Part shown: positions 24,816 through 35,636 of the stretch, in pieces
Position numbering within the stretch: the stretch's first letter is position 1
Layout: each line of letters starts with the position of its first letter
Source: Amycolatopsis albispora
Lineage (GTDB): Bacteria > Actinomycetota > Actinomycetes > Mycobacteriales > Pseudonocardiaceae
Length of the DNA stretch: 64,000 bases
Reading direction: 5' to 3'
NCBI RefSeq assembly: GCF_003312875.1
Contig: NZ_CP015163.1
Span: 3,410,001-3,474,000 of the forward strand
Program-made: the position numbers and the translations under genes
Notes under the pieces: model-generated
Database searches by the model: none
Told to the model about the DNA's origin: nothing
Seen by the model: the letters and a program-made list of their open reading frames with translations, nothing else

Positions 24816-25675
24816 TCGTCGTGGTCGGGGACGCCGGGCTGGACGTGGTCGCCCAGCACGACGGGCCCATCCTGCACGGCGGTGACGTGCGCACGAAGGT
24901 GCGGTTCGCCGGAGGCGGCGCGGGCGCGAACACCGCGATGTGGCTGCGGGCCGCCGGCGCGGAGGCGACGCTGGTCGCGCGCATCGGCGACGACGCGGGC
25001 GGGCGGCTGATCCGCGCGGAGCTGGAGGCCGCCGGGATCAGGTGCGCGCTGGCGGTGGACCCGGACGCGACCACGTGCTGCGTGGTGGTGCTGGTGGACA
25101 ACGACGGGCAGCGCAGCATGCTGCCGGACCGGGGCGCGAACGCCCGGTTCTGCCCGGAGGACGTCACCGAGGAAGCGCTGGAAGGTGCCCAGCACCTGCA
25201 CCTCTCGGGATACGTGCTGCTCGACGCCACGTCGAGGCCCGCCGGTCTCGCTGCGCTGGCGGCGGCCAAGCGGGCCGGGCTGACCACCTCGGTGGACCCG
25301 CAGTCGGCCCCGCTGCTGACCGACGGCGCGCAGTTCCTCGAGGACGTGCGCGGGGTCGACCTGCTCATGCCGAACGCGGCGGAACTGGCCGCGCTGACCG
25401 GCTCCGGCGACCCGGCGGCGGCGAAGGCGCTGCTGGGCACGGTCGGTGAGGTGGTGGTCACCTCGGGCATGGACGGCGCTAGCTGGGTCGACGGCGACGG
25501 CGTGGTCTCGGTGCCCGCCGAGCCCGCCGAATGCATCGACTCCACCGGTGCCGGGGACGCCTTCGACGCCGGCGTGCTGGCGGCGTGGCTGGCCGGATCG
25601 TCGCAGGTGGACGCCCTGCGTGCCGGTGTCCGCCTCGGCGCCCGTGCCGTGGGCAAGGTGGGCGCGCAGCCCTGA
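24812..25675 (+). CDS. psuK: PfkB-family kinase, probably pseudouridine kinase
   Basis: 287 aa. The N-terminal FAGGGAGANTAMWL and C-terminal DSTGAGDAFDAG signatures are the two PfkB boxes; the Asp in the latter is the catalytic base. It overlaps psuG and should phosphorylate pseudouridine at the 5' position for PsuG to cleave. The PfkB family has broad sugar or nucleoside specificity, so the substrate assignment rests on the gene pair. Confidence 0.85.
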   Translation: MIVVVGDAGLDVVAQHDGPILHGGDVRTKVRFAGGGAGANTAMWLRAAGAEATLVARIGDDAGGRLIRAELEAAGIRCALAVDPDATTCCVVVLVDNDGQRSMLPDRGANARFCPEDVTEEALEGAQHLHLSGYVLLDATSRPAGLAALAAAKRAGLTTSVDPQSAPLLTDGAQFLEDVRGVDLLMPNAAELAALTGSGDPAAAKALLGTVGEVVVTSGMDGASWVDGDGVVSVPAEPAECIDSTGAGDAFDAGVLAAWLAGSSQVDALRAGVRLGARAVGKVGAQP

Positions 25676-25685
25676 GGCGAGGCGG

Positions 25686-26000
25686 TCAGCCGTCGATGAC
25701 GCGGTGTTCGGTGGGCTCGATGGCCCGCGCTTCGCGCTGGTAGCGGCTGACCTTCTCGGCCTTGCGCGGCGGGCGGTCGTTCGCGATCAGCACCGCCACC
25801 CACGGCAGCGGGATGGACAGCACGATCAGGCCCAGCGCCAGCCACCAGGTGTGGTAGAAGACCCCGGCCAGGATCAGGCACGGAAACCGCAGCCCCATCA
25901 TCAGCATGTACTTGCGCTTGCGGGCCGCGTGCTGCTCCTCGTACGAGAGCTGCGCCTCGGTGATCAGTACCGGCTCGGAAGTGCCTCGCGGTTCACTCAC
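25686..26000 (-). CDS. DUF3099 membrane protein
   Basis: 104 aa. The pattern LITEAQLSYEEQHAARKRKY precedes two adjacent hydrophobic helices (about residues 32-50 and 53-70) and a basic cytoplasmic tail. This is the DUF3099 arrangement, a small inner-membrane protein with no known role. The GTG at 26000 has GGAGG at 7-nt spacing; another GTG lies one codon earlier. Convergent with psuK. Confidence 0.8.
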   Translation of the reverse strand: MSEPRGTSEPVLITEAQLSYEEQHAARKRKYMLMMGLRFPCLILAGVFYHTWWLALGLIVLSIPLPWVAVLIANDRPPRKAEKVSRYQREARAIEPTEHRVIDG

Positions 26001-26020
26001 CACACCACCTCCAACCCCTC

Positions 26021-27301
26021 CTATGCTCCCACTCCGCGCGCTCCAGCGACACCCGGGGGCGCCAGCCGGTGCAGCGCGCCCACCACCAGTGTCTCCACGC
26101 CCGCCGACAGGGTCGGATGCGGCACCGGCGCGAAGCGCGGCGAGTGGTTCGACGGGACGTCGGTTTCGAACCGGCCCGCCGCCATCGCGGTCAGCACCAG
26201 CTCCGGGTCCAGGCCGCCGACCAGCCAGTACACCGAGGGCACGCCAGCCGCGGTGCCGAACTCGCTGAAGTCCTCGCTGCCGGTGACCAGCGGCGCTTCC
26301 AGCACGCGCTCGGCGCCGAAGTGCGCCTGGAACGCCTCGGTCAGCCCGGCGTTGGCGGACTCGTCGTTCCTGGTCACCGGGAAGCTGCCGATCTCGGTGA
26401 TCTCCGGCGGTACCGGCGCGCCCGCGGCGGCGGCCTCGCCGTGCACGATCCGCTCGATCGCGGCGAGCACCTTCTTGCGCACGGCGTCGTCGAAGGTCCG
26501 CACGTTGACCTCGATCACCGCGTCGTCGGCGATCACGTTGTGCGTGGTGCCGACGTGCATCGAGCCGACGGTCACCACGGCGGACTCGTTCGCCGAGATC
26601 TCCCGGGAGACGATCGTCTGCAACCGCATCACCACGGACGCGGCCAGCACCGCCGGGTCGACCGTGGTCTCCGGCCGCGAGCCGTGCCCGCCGCGGCCGT
26701 GCAGCACGATCCGCAGCGCGTCGGTGGCGGCCATGATCACGCCCGGCCGGGTGAGCACCCAGCCGGCCGGGCCCGGCACCACGTGCTGCCCGAGCACCAC
26801 GTCCGGCCGCCCGGCCAGCTCGAACAGGCCGTCGGCGAGCATGCCCGCGGCCCCGCCGCCCGCCTCCTCGGCGGGCTGGAACACCACCAGCAGCGTGCCC
26901 GACCAGGCCGACCGGCCACCGGCCAGGAGCGCGGCCGCACCGGACAGCCAGGTGGCGTGCATGTCGTGCCCGCACGCGTGCATCACGGGCACCTCCTGCC
27001 CGTCCGGACCGGTGACCCGCACGGTGCTGGCGTAGTCGAGCCCGGTTTTCTCCTCGACCGGCAGCGCGTCGATGTCCGCGCGCAGCATGACCACCGGGCC
27101 GGGCCCGTTGCGCAGGACCCCGAGCACGCCGGTCTGCCCGATCCCCCGGTGCACCTCGTACCCGGCCGCTTCGAGCCGGTCGGCCAGTATTCCGGCGGTC
27201 CGGTGCTCGGCGAAGGCGAGTTCCGGATGGCGGTGCAGGTCGAGGTAGAGCGCCTCCAGGTCCGGCAGCAGCCCCGGCAGCCCGTCCAACACCCCGGTCA
27301 T
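26021..27301 (-). CDS. M20-family amidohydrolase/peptidase
   Basis: 426 aa. Features are HRHPELAFAEH (about residue 27), the metal ligands MHACGHDMHA (about 108), PAEEAGGGAAGML (Glu base, about 145), a dimerisation-domain segment GRGGHGSRPE and a C-terminal H in VPSNHSPRFAP. These fit M20D enzymes such as hippurate hydrolase or N-acyl-amino-acid amidohydrolases. Substrate cannot be set. The ATG at 27301 overlaps the stop of the upstream small gene (ATGA). Confidence 0.88.
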   Translation of the reverse strand: MTGVLDGLPGLLPDLEALYLDLHRHPELAFAEHRTAGILADRLEAAGYEVHRGIGQTGVLGVLRNGPGPVVMLRADIDALPVEEKTGLDYASTVRVTGPDGQEVPVMHACGHDMHATWLSGAAALLAGGRSAWSGTLLVVFQPAEEAGGGAAGMLADGLFELAGRPDVVLGQHVVPGPAGWVLTRPGVIMAATDALRIVLHGRGGHGSRPETTVDPAVLAASVVMRLQTIVSREISANESAVVTVGSMHVGTTHNVIADDAVIEVNVRTFDDAVRKKVLAAIERIVHGEAAAAGAPVPPEITEIGSFPVTRNDESANAGLTEAFQAHFGAERVLEAPLVTGSEDFSEFGTAAGVPSVYWLVGGLDPELVLTAMAAGRFETDVPSNHSPRFAPVPHPTLSAGVETLVVGALHRLAPPGVAGARGVGA

Positions 27302-27828
27302 CGTTCCTCCCACTGGCTCAGGTCCTCCGCGTCCAGGCCCAGGTCACGGCGCATTTCCGCGCGCAGCAGGCGGTACTCGCGCTGGCCCTTCCGCCACTTC
27401 CCCGGGTCGTCGTCGCGGCCGTCCAGCAGCCCGGCGGCCAGGTCGAACCGCGGCAGCATCGTCTCCGCCAGCCTCGCGCGGATCCGCTCGGGAGCGTGCA
27501 GGTTCACCGGTCCGAGGGCGAGCCGCGCCTTCGAAATGATCTCGCGCAGGTCGTCGCGGAGCGTTTCGTCCCTGGCCGACTTGCGCACCCGGTAGAGCGC
27601 GAAGTCCAGTGCTTCGACCACGCCGATCAACTCGGCGTAGGCGGCGGAGCGCGCCTCGTGCGTGCGCTCCTCCTTCTGCCGCTCCCAGCGCAGGTCCTCC
27701 CGCTGCTGCTCGCGACGCCACCGCCGTTCTTCGCGCATCGTGGTGATCACCTGCGCGGTGACCACACCCGCGACACCGAGCACACCCACCAGGATCGGCA
27801 CCCAAAGTGGTACCTGTGCCGAAGACAT
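27298..27828 (-). CDS. single-TM, coiled-coil protein of unknown function
   Basis: 176 aa. An N-terminal hydrophobic helix (about residues 6-28, VPILVGVLGVAGVVTAQVI) is followed by a long charged helix rich in Arg/Glu (about 32-62), probably a coiled coil, and a further helical domain. Likely membrane-tethered with the helices in the cytoplasm. The ATG at 27828 is chosen because a TATGTT hexamer (27836-27841) lies 7 nt upstream, fitting a leaderless start; ATG 27840 or GTG 27846 would add 4-6 residues. Confidence 0.65.
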   Translation of the reverse strand: MSSAQVPLWVPILVGVLGVAGVVTAQVITTMREERRWRREQQREDLRWERQKEERTHEARSAAYAELIGVVEALDFALYRVRKSARDETLRDDLREIISKARLALGPVNLHAPERIRARLAETMLPRFDLAAGLLDGRDDDPGKWRKGQREYRLLRAEMRRDLGLDAEDLSQWEER

Positions 27829-27871
27829 GGCGCCCAACATAGTCACCCCGCCCGTGGGATCATGCGGACTC

Positions 27872-29365
27872 GTGAGCGATCATCCCGAGTTCTCCCCCGA
27901 CTTCCGCGCCCGCCTGCGGGACGCGCTGCGCGAAGCCCGCTACGACGCCGACGGGGTGGTGGACGCGCTCGGCGGTGCCGCGCACGCCGCGCTCGGCCGC
28001 GGTGAGCCGGAGCTGGCCTTCCGCGCCAGCCGGGACGCGGGCGCGCTCGGGGTGCTGATCCGGCTGTTCCTGCTGGGCTCCACCGAATCCGAGCGGGCCG
28101 TCGCCGGGGCGCTGCCGCTCGACGGCGCGCTCGAAGCCGGTCTGGTGCGCCGGGTTTCCGACGGCATCCGCGCCGCGCTCGACCTCCGGCCGCACGGTGA
28201 CGAGAACACGTCGTGGTGGGTGCTGTCCGACCTCGACTCCGACGTGCTCGGCGGTCCGGTGCCCGAGGACCACGTGCTCGGCGTCGGGCACGCCTCGCTC
28301 AGCCTGATCCGCGCGACCAGCCGCCGTCCGGTGGGCAGCCTGCTCGACCTCGGCACCGGCAACGGCGTGCAGGCGCTGCACGCGAGCCGTCACGCGGACC
28401 GGATCACCGCCACCGACATCTCCGAGCGCGCGCTGGCGCTGGCCAAGGCCACCTTCGAGCTGAACGAGGTGGAGGTGGAACTCGCGCGTGGTGAGTGGTT
28501 CGCGCCGGTGGCACGCCGCCGGTTCGACCAGATCGTCTGCAATCCGCCGTTCGTGGTCGGGCCGCCGCGGGTGGACTACGTCTACCGCGACTCCGGGCTC
28601 GCCGGGGACGACGCGAGCGCGCTCGTGGTGCGTCAGCTGCCGTCCTTCCTCAACGAAGGCGGAGTGGGCCAGCTGCTCGCTTCGTGGCTGCACGTGCGCG
28701 GTGAGGATTGGGCCGATCGGGTGCACCGCTGGCTGCCCGCGGGCACCGACGCGTGGTTCGTGCAGCGGGACGTGGCCGATCCCGGGTTGTACGTCGGCAC
28801 CTGGCTGCGTGACGCCGGACTGGACCCGAAATCGCCGGAAGGACGCGCCAAGGCGGGTGCCTGGCTCGATTGGTTCGCCGAAAACGACGTCGAGGGCATC
28901 GGGTTCGGCTTTGTCACGCTGCGCCGGACCGGCGGCACACCGACGGTGGTGTGCGAAGACCTGCGCCAGGCGTTCGACGATCCACTGGGCGCGGAAGCGG
29001 CCGGGTGGCTCGATCGGGTGGACTGGCTGCGCGACCACCACGCGGAGTTGCTGGAAACGCGGTTCACCGTGCCGGAGACCGTGGTGCTCGAACGCGTCGA
29101 CAACGCCACCGACGAGGGCTGGCAGACCGCGATCCGCCGCCTGCACCGCACCGACGGGCCGGGCTGGCAGCACGAACTGGACGAGCTGGCGACCGCGTTG
29201 CTCGCTGGTTGCCGCGGCGCGCTGCCGCTGGCCGACCTGCTGGAGTTGCTGGCCTTCGGGCACGGCCAGGACGCCGAGGAGCTGACCGAGGCGGCGCTGC
29301 CGGTGGTCCGCGAACTGGTGCGGCACGGCATGCTGCTGCCGGTGGACAAGGACACCGGCCGATGA
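27872..29365 (+). CDS. SAM-dependent methyltransferase with NPPF motif
   Basis: 497 aa. An N-terminal helical domain of about 140 residues precedes the catalytic domain. Motif I is [13 protein letters not shown] (about residue 150), an acidic ATDISERAL loop follows, and motif IV is [10 protein letters not shown] (about 220). NPPF is typical of enzymes that methylate the amide or amino nitrogen of proteins, rRNA or adenines (N-terminal DUF7059-type in actinomycetes). An additional C-terminal helical region of about 170 residues follows. GTG start; its stop overlaps dtd (ATGA). The pairing with a tRNA-quality enzyme suggests, but does not prove, a translation-linked target. Confidence 0.8.
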   Translation: MSDHPEFSPDFRARLRDALREARYDADGVVDALGGAAHAALGRGEPELAFRASRDAGALGVLIRLFLLGSTESERAVAGALPLDGALEAGLVRRVSDGIRAALDLRPHGDENTSWWVLSDLDSDVLGGPVPEDHVLGVGHASLSLIRATSRRPVGSLLDLGTGNGVQALHASRHADRITATDISERALALAKATFELNEVEVELARGEWFAPVARRRFDQIVCNPPFVVGPPRVDYVYRDSGLAGDDASALVVRQLPSFLNEGGVGQLLASWLHVRGEDWADRVHRWLPAGTDAWFVQRDVADPGLYVGTWLRDAGLDPKSPEGRAKAGAWLDWFAENDVEGIGFGFVTLRRTGGTPTVVCEDLRQAFDDPLGAEAAGWLDRVDWLRDHHAELLETRFTVPETVVLERVDNATDEGWQTAIRRLHRTDGPGWQHELDELATALLAGCRGALPLADLLELLAFGHGQDAEELTEAALPVVRELVRHGMLLPVDKDTGR

Positions 29366-29787
29366 GGGCCGTGGTCGCCAGGGTGACCGAGGCGAGTGTC
29401 ACAGTCGACGGTGAGGTGGTCGGCGCGATCGGCGAACCGGGCCTGCTGGTGCTGCTCGGCATCCGCACCGACGACACCGAGGAACAGGCCGCGACGATGG
29501 CCAGGAAACTGCACGAACTACGCATTCTTCGCGAAGAACGGTCGTGCGCGGACACCGGCGCGCCACTGCTCGTGGTCAGCCAGTTCACCCTCTACGGCGA
29601 GACCCGCAAGGGCAGGCGGCCGTCGTGGCTGAACGCCGCGCGCGGGGATATAGCGGAAAAACTGGTGGATTCAGTGGTTTCCGAGTTGCGCGGCCGCGGC
29701 GCGCGCGTGGCCACCGGCAGCTTCGGCGCGATGATGTCCGTGCACAGCGTGAACGACGGCCCGTTCACCGTGCTCGTCGAAGTGTGA
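29362..29787 (+). CDS. dtd: D-aminoacyl-tRNA deacylase
   Basis: 141 aa, close to the family's 145. It starts [15 protein letters not shown] and has [16 protein letters not shown] (catalytic region around residue 75) and a C-terminal [10 protein letters not shown] in place of the cross-subunit Gly-cisPro motif. It frees tRNA from D-amino acids and glycine mischarged on tRNA-Ala, acting in the cytoplasm as a homodimer. ATG overlaps the upstream stop. Confidence 0.93.
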   Translation: MRAVVARVTEASVTVDGEVVGAIGEPGLLVLLGIRTDDTEEQAATMARKLHELRILREERSCADTGAPLLVVSQFTLYGETRKGRRPSWLNAARGDIAEKLVDSVVSELRGRGARVATGSFGAMMSVHSVNDGPFTVLVEV

Positions 29788-29791
29788 GACA

Positions 29792-29803
29792 TGGTCTAGA
29801 CCA
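29792..29803. promoter_or_regulatory. DasR-type dre palindrome
   Basis: Perfect 12-bp palindrome TGGTCTAGACCA. This is the core of the DasR responsive element known from Streptomyces (consensus close to ACTGGTCTAGACCACT). It starts 4 nt after the dtd stop and lies 266 nt before the sigma-factor start. A DasR-like regulator is encoded at 35637-36410. Confidence 0.65.
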
Positions 29804-30068
29804 CACCGCGACACTGACTCCCCGCTGTCACACCGAAGCTACTGAGTCGTTCTCAGGAAAAGCTCAGGCTTGCTGGAGCAACTTCGGCCTCCCCGGAGCC
29901 GTCTTCTCTTCGACGGCTCGGGAACGTTTCGAGAGACCGAGGCGTTGAACCGAATGTCCGGCCAGCCAGCCGGACTCACGAGACGGGTTCCACAGGCCCG
30001 TCCCGTGACGCACAGCGTTGGCGTGTGACGCCAGCCACACACGTCAGCCCGTGACCGGGGAGGCAGAA
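29804..30068. other. sigma-factor upstream region
   Basis: 265 bp with no gene on either strand. It must contain the sigma-factor promoter, but no clear -35/-10 pair stands out. A short hairpin (GGCGT-GTG-ACGCC) lies about 40 nt before the start codon. Confidence 0.45.
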
Positions 30069-31151
30069 ATGTCAGTCCAGACTCTTGAGCGCGAAGCCAG
30101 GGGCATTCGCCAGCGCAAGATTCCCAAGTCCGTTTCCGACGATACGGGCACTTCCTCCTCGAGCGCCACCTCGGCCGCCTCGGCGGGAACGCAGAGCACG
30201 GTGAACCTGAGCGCCGATGGCGCCGACCTGGACGCCCAGAGTCCGGCCGCCGACCTGGTCCGGGTCTACCTGAACGGGATCGGCAAGACCGCCCTGCTCA
30301 CCGCGGCCGACGAGGTCGAGATCGCCAAGCGCATCGAGGCCGGCGTGTTCGCCCAGCACATGCTGGACACCGCCGAGGACCTCACCCCGAAGCGCCGCGC
30401 CGAGCTGTCCGCGCTGGTGCGTGACGGGGCCGTGGCCAAGAACCACCTGCTCGAGGCCAACCTGCGCCTGGTCGTCTCACTGGCCAAGCGCTACACCGGC
30501 CGGGGCATGCCGCTGCTGGACCTGATCCAGGAGGGGAACCTGGGCCTGATCCGCGCGGTGGAGAAGTTCGACTACTCCAAGGGCTTCAAGTTCTCCACCT
30601 ACGCCACCTGGTGGATCCGCCAGGCCATCACCAGGGGCATGGCCGACCAGGGCCGCACCATCCGGCTGCCGGTCCACCTGGTCGAGCAGGTGAACAAGCT
30701 GGCCAGGATCAAGCGCGACCTGCACCAGCAGCTCGGCCGCGAGGCCACGAACGAGGAGCTGGCGGCGGAGTCGGGCATCGCCGAGCACAAGATCGCCGAC
30801 CTGCTCGACCACGCGCGTGACCCGGTGAGCCTGGACATGCCGGTGGGCACCGAGGAGGACGCCCCGCTGGGCGACTTCATCGAGGACTCCGAGGCCACCG
30901 ACGCCGAGAGCGCGGTGATCTCCGGCCTGCTGCAGGACGACCTGCGCCGGGTGCTGGCCACCCTGGACGACCGGGAGCAGCACGTGATCCGGCTGCGCTA
31001 CGGCCTCGACGACGGCCAGCCGCGCACGCTCGACCAGATCGGCAAGCACTTCGGGCTCTCCCGCGAGCGCGTCCGCCAGATCGAGCGTGAGGTCATGTCC
31101 AAGCTGCGCCAGGGCGAGCGGGCCGACCGCCTGCGTGCCTACGCCAGCTGA
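30069..31151 (+). CDS. SigB-like group 2 sigma-70 factor
   Basis: 360 aa. A variable N-terminus rich in Ser/Thr (about residues 1-55) precedes region 1.2 ([21 protein letters not shown]). Region 2 contains [32 protein letters not shown] and [10 protein letters not shown]. Region 3 and a region 4 HTH ([20 protein letters not shown]) follow. The protein lacks the long acidic extension of the principal sigma factor, so it matches mycobacterial SigB or Streptomyces HrdA/HrdD-type factors. GGGGAGG lies 6-12 nt before the ATG at 30069. A dre palindrome lies upstream. Confidence 0.9.
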   Translation: MSVQTLEREARGIRQRKIPKSVSDDTGTSSSSATSAASAGTQSTVNLSADGADLDAQSPAADLVRVYLNGIGKTALLTAADEVEIAKRIEAGVFAQHMLDTAEDLTPKRRAELSALVRDGAVAKNHLLEANLRLVVSLAKRYTGRGMPLLDLIQEGNLGLIRAVEKFDYSKGFKFSTYATWWIRQAITRGMADQGRTIRLPVHLVEQVNKLARIKRDLHQQLGREATNEELAAESGIAEHKIADLLDHARDPVSLDMPVGTEEDAPLGDFIEDSEATDAESAVISGLLQDDLRRVLATLDDREQHVIRLRYGLDDGQPRTLDQIGKHFGLSRERVRQIEREVMSKLRQGERADRLRAYAS

Positions 31152-31229
31152 TCCACCGGGCGCAACACGGAGAGTCACTCAGTGGCACCCGTTCGGCGGC
31201 GTTGACTTATGACGTGTGTCACGAGACGG

Positions 31230-31250
31230 TCGGGGGCGGGTCCCCCGATT
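31230..31250 (+). terminator. candidate terminator after the sigma-factor gene
   Basis: A 7-bp stem TCGGGGG/CCCCCGA (31230-31236 with 31242-31248) with a 5-nt loop, followed by TT and a short mixed tail. It lies about 80 nt after the sigma-factor stop. The T-tract is weak, so the call is tentative. The rest of 31152-31420 is non-coding; a TACGGT hexamer near 31378 might be a -10 box for fumarase. Confidence 0.5.
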
Positions 31251-31420
31251 GTCTCGGTCCGGGCCACACCATGAGTTTCGCGGTGGGTGCTTCTCGCACG
31301 GCACCGCTTTCCCCGGAAGGTCGGGTCCGTCGGGGTGGGCCCGGCCTTCCGTTTATCCGCCCGGTTCACCGCTGAGGTACGGTTCCCGCACCGAAATCCG
31401 CGTGCAAGGGAGCCCGCGCA

Positions 31421-33094
<1,674 letters not shown>

Positions 33095-33107
33095 GCGCGT
33101 TTCTCGC

Positions 33108-33545
33108 TCAGCCGGGGAACAGGCGGTCAAGGCGGGCCAGCGACTTTTCGATGGCCTCCTTGTTCCGCTTCGGGAACGGGCTGAGCGAGATCAGCAGCGG
33201 CAGGCGCGCGGTCGACCAGTCGAAGGTTTCGGTGACCTGCGTGCTGCCGTCGTCGAGCGGGGTGAGTTCCCACCGCCAGCGGTGGCCGTTGAAGTGACGC
33301 CAGGCGATCCGGCGGCCCTCCTCGAATTCCACCACGGTGTTGAGAATCTTGTACGAGCGGCCCATCTTCATGTCCATGCCGAACTTGGCGCCGAGGCTGA
33401 GCCGCTCGGGGCCGCCGGACCGCGACGCGAGCACCGTGCCGGAGCCGTCGAACAGCGGGTGCTTCGCCGGGTCGGCGAGCAGCTCGAAGATCTTCTCCGG
33501 CGTGGCGGCGATCGCCCGGGTGGACGAGACCTGACGTTGTCCCAT
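33108..33545 (-). CDS. SRPBCC/polyketide-cyclase-like protein
   Basis: 145 aa. The pattern ISATPEKIFELLADPAKHPLFDG-like start, central KMGRSYKILNTVVEFEEGRRI strands and LTPLDDGSTQVTETFDW are typical of START-like (SRPBCC) helix-grip proteins that bind hydrophobic ligands. No catalytic residue can be assigned. Convergent with fumarase, with 13 nt between the stops. Confidence 0.8.
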   Translation of the reverse strand: MGQRQVSSTRAIAATPEKIFELLADPAKHPLFDGSGTVLASRSGGPERLSLGAKFGMDMKMGRSYKILNTVVEFEEGRRIAWRHFNGHRWRWELTPLDDGSTQVTETFDWSTARLPLLISLSPFPKRNKEAIEKSLARLDRLFPG

Positions 33546-33586
33546 GCGCTCACCCTAGGGCGATTTCGGGCCCAGAACAGGGTTGT

Positions 33587-33618
33587 GGCCGGGAACACGC
33601 CCCGACATGTTCCCGGCC
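33587..33618 (-). terminator. hairpin after the lipoprotein gene
   Basis: A perfect 11-bp stem (33587-33597 with 33608-33618) with a 10-nt loop, starting 22 nt beyond the lipoprotein stop on the minus strand. No T-tract follows, so it may stabilise or attenuate the message rather than end it. Confidence 0.6.
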
Positions 33619-33639
33619 ACCGGCAAAATGGTCTGCTGC

Positions 33640-34164
33640 TTACTGCTTGCGCTGCTCGTGCTCGAGCACCACGGTCCGGTCACCGAGCGGCTCCGCCAGC
33701 TCGATGGTCAGCGTCGGGTAGCGAATGTCCATTGTGCACGCGACGTTGCCACCGGGCTCGGTCTCGACGACGTTGACCACGACCTTGTCGGCGCTCTGCT
33801 CCTTCAGTTCCAGGCTGGCCTTGCCGCAGCCGCCTTCCTGGGCGCCGATGGAGAGCACCTTGCCATTGGACACCATGGCGACCTCCTTCGGGAAGCCCTC
33901 CGGGAGCTTGGCCGCGTCGATCTTCTGCTCGGGCACCTCGGTCCCGGCGTCGGGATCGCCCGGCTCCGCGGGCTCGGCCCCGCCGGGCACCTTGGTCACC
34001 GGAGGTGCCGGTTGCGGTTCACCAGGGGGCACCTGGTCCGCGGGCGCACTCGCGGGCGGTGGCGGCGGTGCGACCGCGGGCTGACTGCCGTTCTGTGGGC
34101 TGGCACAGGCCGTACCGGCGAGCAGGACGACACCGATGCCAACCATCTTCGCTGAGTACCTCAT
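33640..34164 (-). CDS. secreted lipoprotein, unknown function
   Basis: 174 aa. A signal peptide (MRYSAKMVGIGVVLLAG) ends at a Cys near residue 20 in the context AGTAC, a slightly atypical lipobox. A Pro/Ala-rich linker follows (about 28-70), and then a small folded domain with two further Cys (GGCGKA and VACTMD) that could form a disulfide. Likely anchored on the outer face of the membrane. No family recognised. Confidence 0.75.
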   Translation of the reverse strand: MRYSAKMVGIGVVLLAGTACASPQNGSQPAVAPPPPPASAPADQVPPGEPQPAPPVTKVPGGAEPAEPGDPDAGTEVPEQKIDAAKLPEGFPKEVAMVSNGKVLSIGAQEGGCGKASLELKEQSADKVVVNVVETEPGGNVACTMDIRYPTLTIELAEPLGDRTVVLEHEQRKQ

Positions 34165-34250
34165 GCCCGGTAGACGGAGCCGGGCCCGGATCGGGTTGCA
34201 CGGTACCTACTTTCGTCGTGCCGGGGTTTGTTTATTCCACTTAGGACGGT

Positions 34251-35369
34251 TCAGAAACCGATTTCGGCCGCGGTTTCCTCGGCGATCGCCGGCGAGCAGG
34301 TCATGCCGCGGCCGCCGGGCCCGGTGACCAGCCAGGCGTTGCCGCCGACGCGGGCGCGGTGCACCACCTGGTCGCGGTCGGCGCACTGGGCGTAGACCCC
34401 GGCCCAGCGGCGCACGATGCGGGGCAGCGGACGGCCGAGCAGGTCGAGCGCCACCGCGTTGAGGTGGTCGTAGGGCTCCTCGGTGACGTCGAAGCCGAAG
34501 GGCTCCTCGTACTCGTGGGTGTCGCCGATGGTCAGGCCGCCGTCGCGCCGCTGCACCATGAGCAGCTGCATCCGGTGCTCGGCGGCGATTTCCGGTTGGG
34601 GCTGGGTGTCGTTCAGCCGGTCGAGCGCCGGGCCGCGGTAGGCGGGGTAGTAACGCAGGCTGTCGCCGTCGGCCACCGAGGTGGTGAGCGTGGTGCCGAG
34701 CGGTTCGGTCTGCGCCATCTGCAGGCGGACGCGCCGGACCGGGAGGTCACCGGCGAGTTCGCGGACCAGGCCACCGAGCGCGGCGCCGGTGCAGAGCACC
34801 ACCACGTCGCCGCCGTGCCACTCTCCGGTCTGGTCGATGACGCCGTGCTCGCCGAGGCCGCGGACCTCGCGGCCGGGCAACCAGGTGTAGCGGCCGGTCG
34901 CGGTGAGGTACTCGCGCAACGCGGGCTGCGCGGTACGCGGCTCGACGGCGGCGTCGCGGTCGCACCACAACGCGCCGAGGTATTCGCCGCCGAGCGCGGG
35001 GTTGAGGGCTCGGGTCTCTGCCGCGTCGAGCAGCTTGTACCCGCGATCCGCCGCTTCTTCGCCCTGGGCCACCTCGCGCGCGACGGCCAGTTCGGCCTCG
35101 GTGCGCACCACGGTGAGCGACCCGTTGGGGCGGAAGCCGAGCTCGGGGACCTGGGCGCCGATGCGCTCCCACAGCTCGCGCGCACGCAGGGCGGTGGCCA
35201 ACTCGGGGCCGGACGCGCGGCCGCCCACCCAGACCAACCCGAAGTTGCGCACCGAGGCGCCACGGGCCTCGAGTTCCCGGTCGAGCTGGACCACTTCATG
35301 CCCACGCTCGACGGCCTGCCAGGCGTGCATGGTGCCAAGCACCCCGCCACCGACGATCAAAATTCGCAT
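34251..35369 (-). CDS. FAD-dependent oxidoreductase, TIGR03364-like
   Basis: 372 aa. The N-terminal dinucleotide fold is MRILIVGGGVLGTMHAW, with a DAO-type domain (AVEPRTAQPALREYL near residue 145; GGRGMTCSPAIAEETAAE at the C-terminus). The RGASVRNFGLVWVGGR stretch is characteristic of the TIGR03364 oxidoreductases found with 2-aminoethylphosphonate genes. No phosphonatase gene is near. The ATG at 35369 precedes the FAD fold directly; an upstream extension of 14 residues is not needed. On the same strand as, and downstream of, the GntR regulator. Confidence 0.8.
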   Translation of the reverse strand: MRILIVGGGVLGTMHAWQAVERGHEVVQLDRELEARGASVRNFGLVWVGGRASGPELATALRARELWERIGAQVPELGFRPNGSLTVVRTEAELAVAREVAQGEEAADRGYKLLDAAETRALNPALGGEYLGALWCDRDAAVEPRTAQPALREYLTATGRYTWLPGREVRGLGEHGVIDQTGEWHGGDVVVLCTGAALGGLVRELAGDLPVRRVRLQMAQTEPLGTTLTTSVADGDSLRYYPAYRGPALDRLNDTQPQPEIAAEHRMQLLMVQRRDGGLTIGDTHEYEEPFGFDVTEEPYDHLNAVALDLLGRPLPRIVRRWAGVYAQCADRDQVVHRARVGGNAWLVTGPGGRGMTCSPAIAEETAAEIGF

Positions 35370-35568
35370 GCCTTCGACGTTCGCCGCCGCGCACGAACAC
35401 GGGGTGGCCAATCAGCAAACCGGACGCCAACCACCCCGGAACATTGGACCGAACCAGTTACCCATCCGTGACCTACGCTCCTTCGACGCTCCGCAGCAGC
35501 GCTGCCGACCGGGCAGCCGCCCGAACACGATCGAGACCCCCACTCAGCAAGCGGGGTGGGGCGGCAGT

Positions 35569-35621
35569 GTCACGAATGTGGCTTTCGGGACGCCAAACGT
35601 CTCGAAAGCCACATTCGTGAC
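35569..35621. repeat. palindromic repeat, copy 4
   Basis: 24-bp arms (35569-35592 and 35598-35621) with loop CCAAA and a single wobble-type mismatch. It lies 16 bp beyond the stop of the GntR gene and upstream of the FAD oxidoreductase gene (35370-35636 holds no other gene). Confidence 0.9.
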
Positions 35622-35636
35622 ATGGAGGCACCCCGC

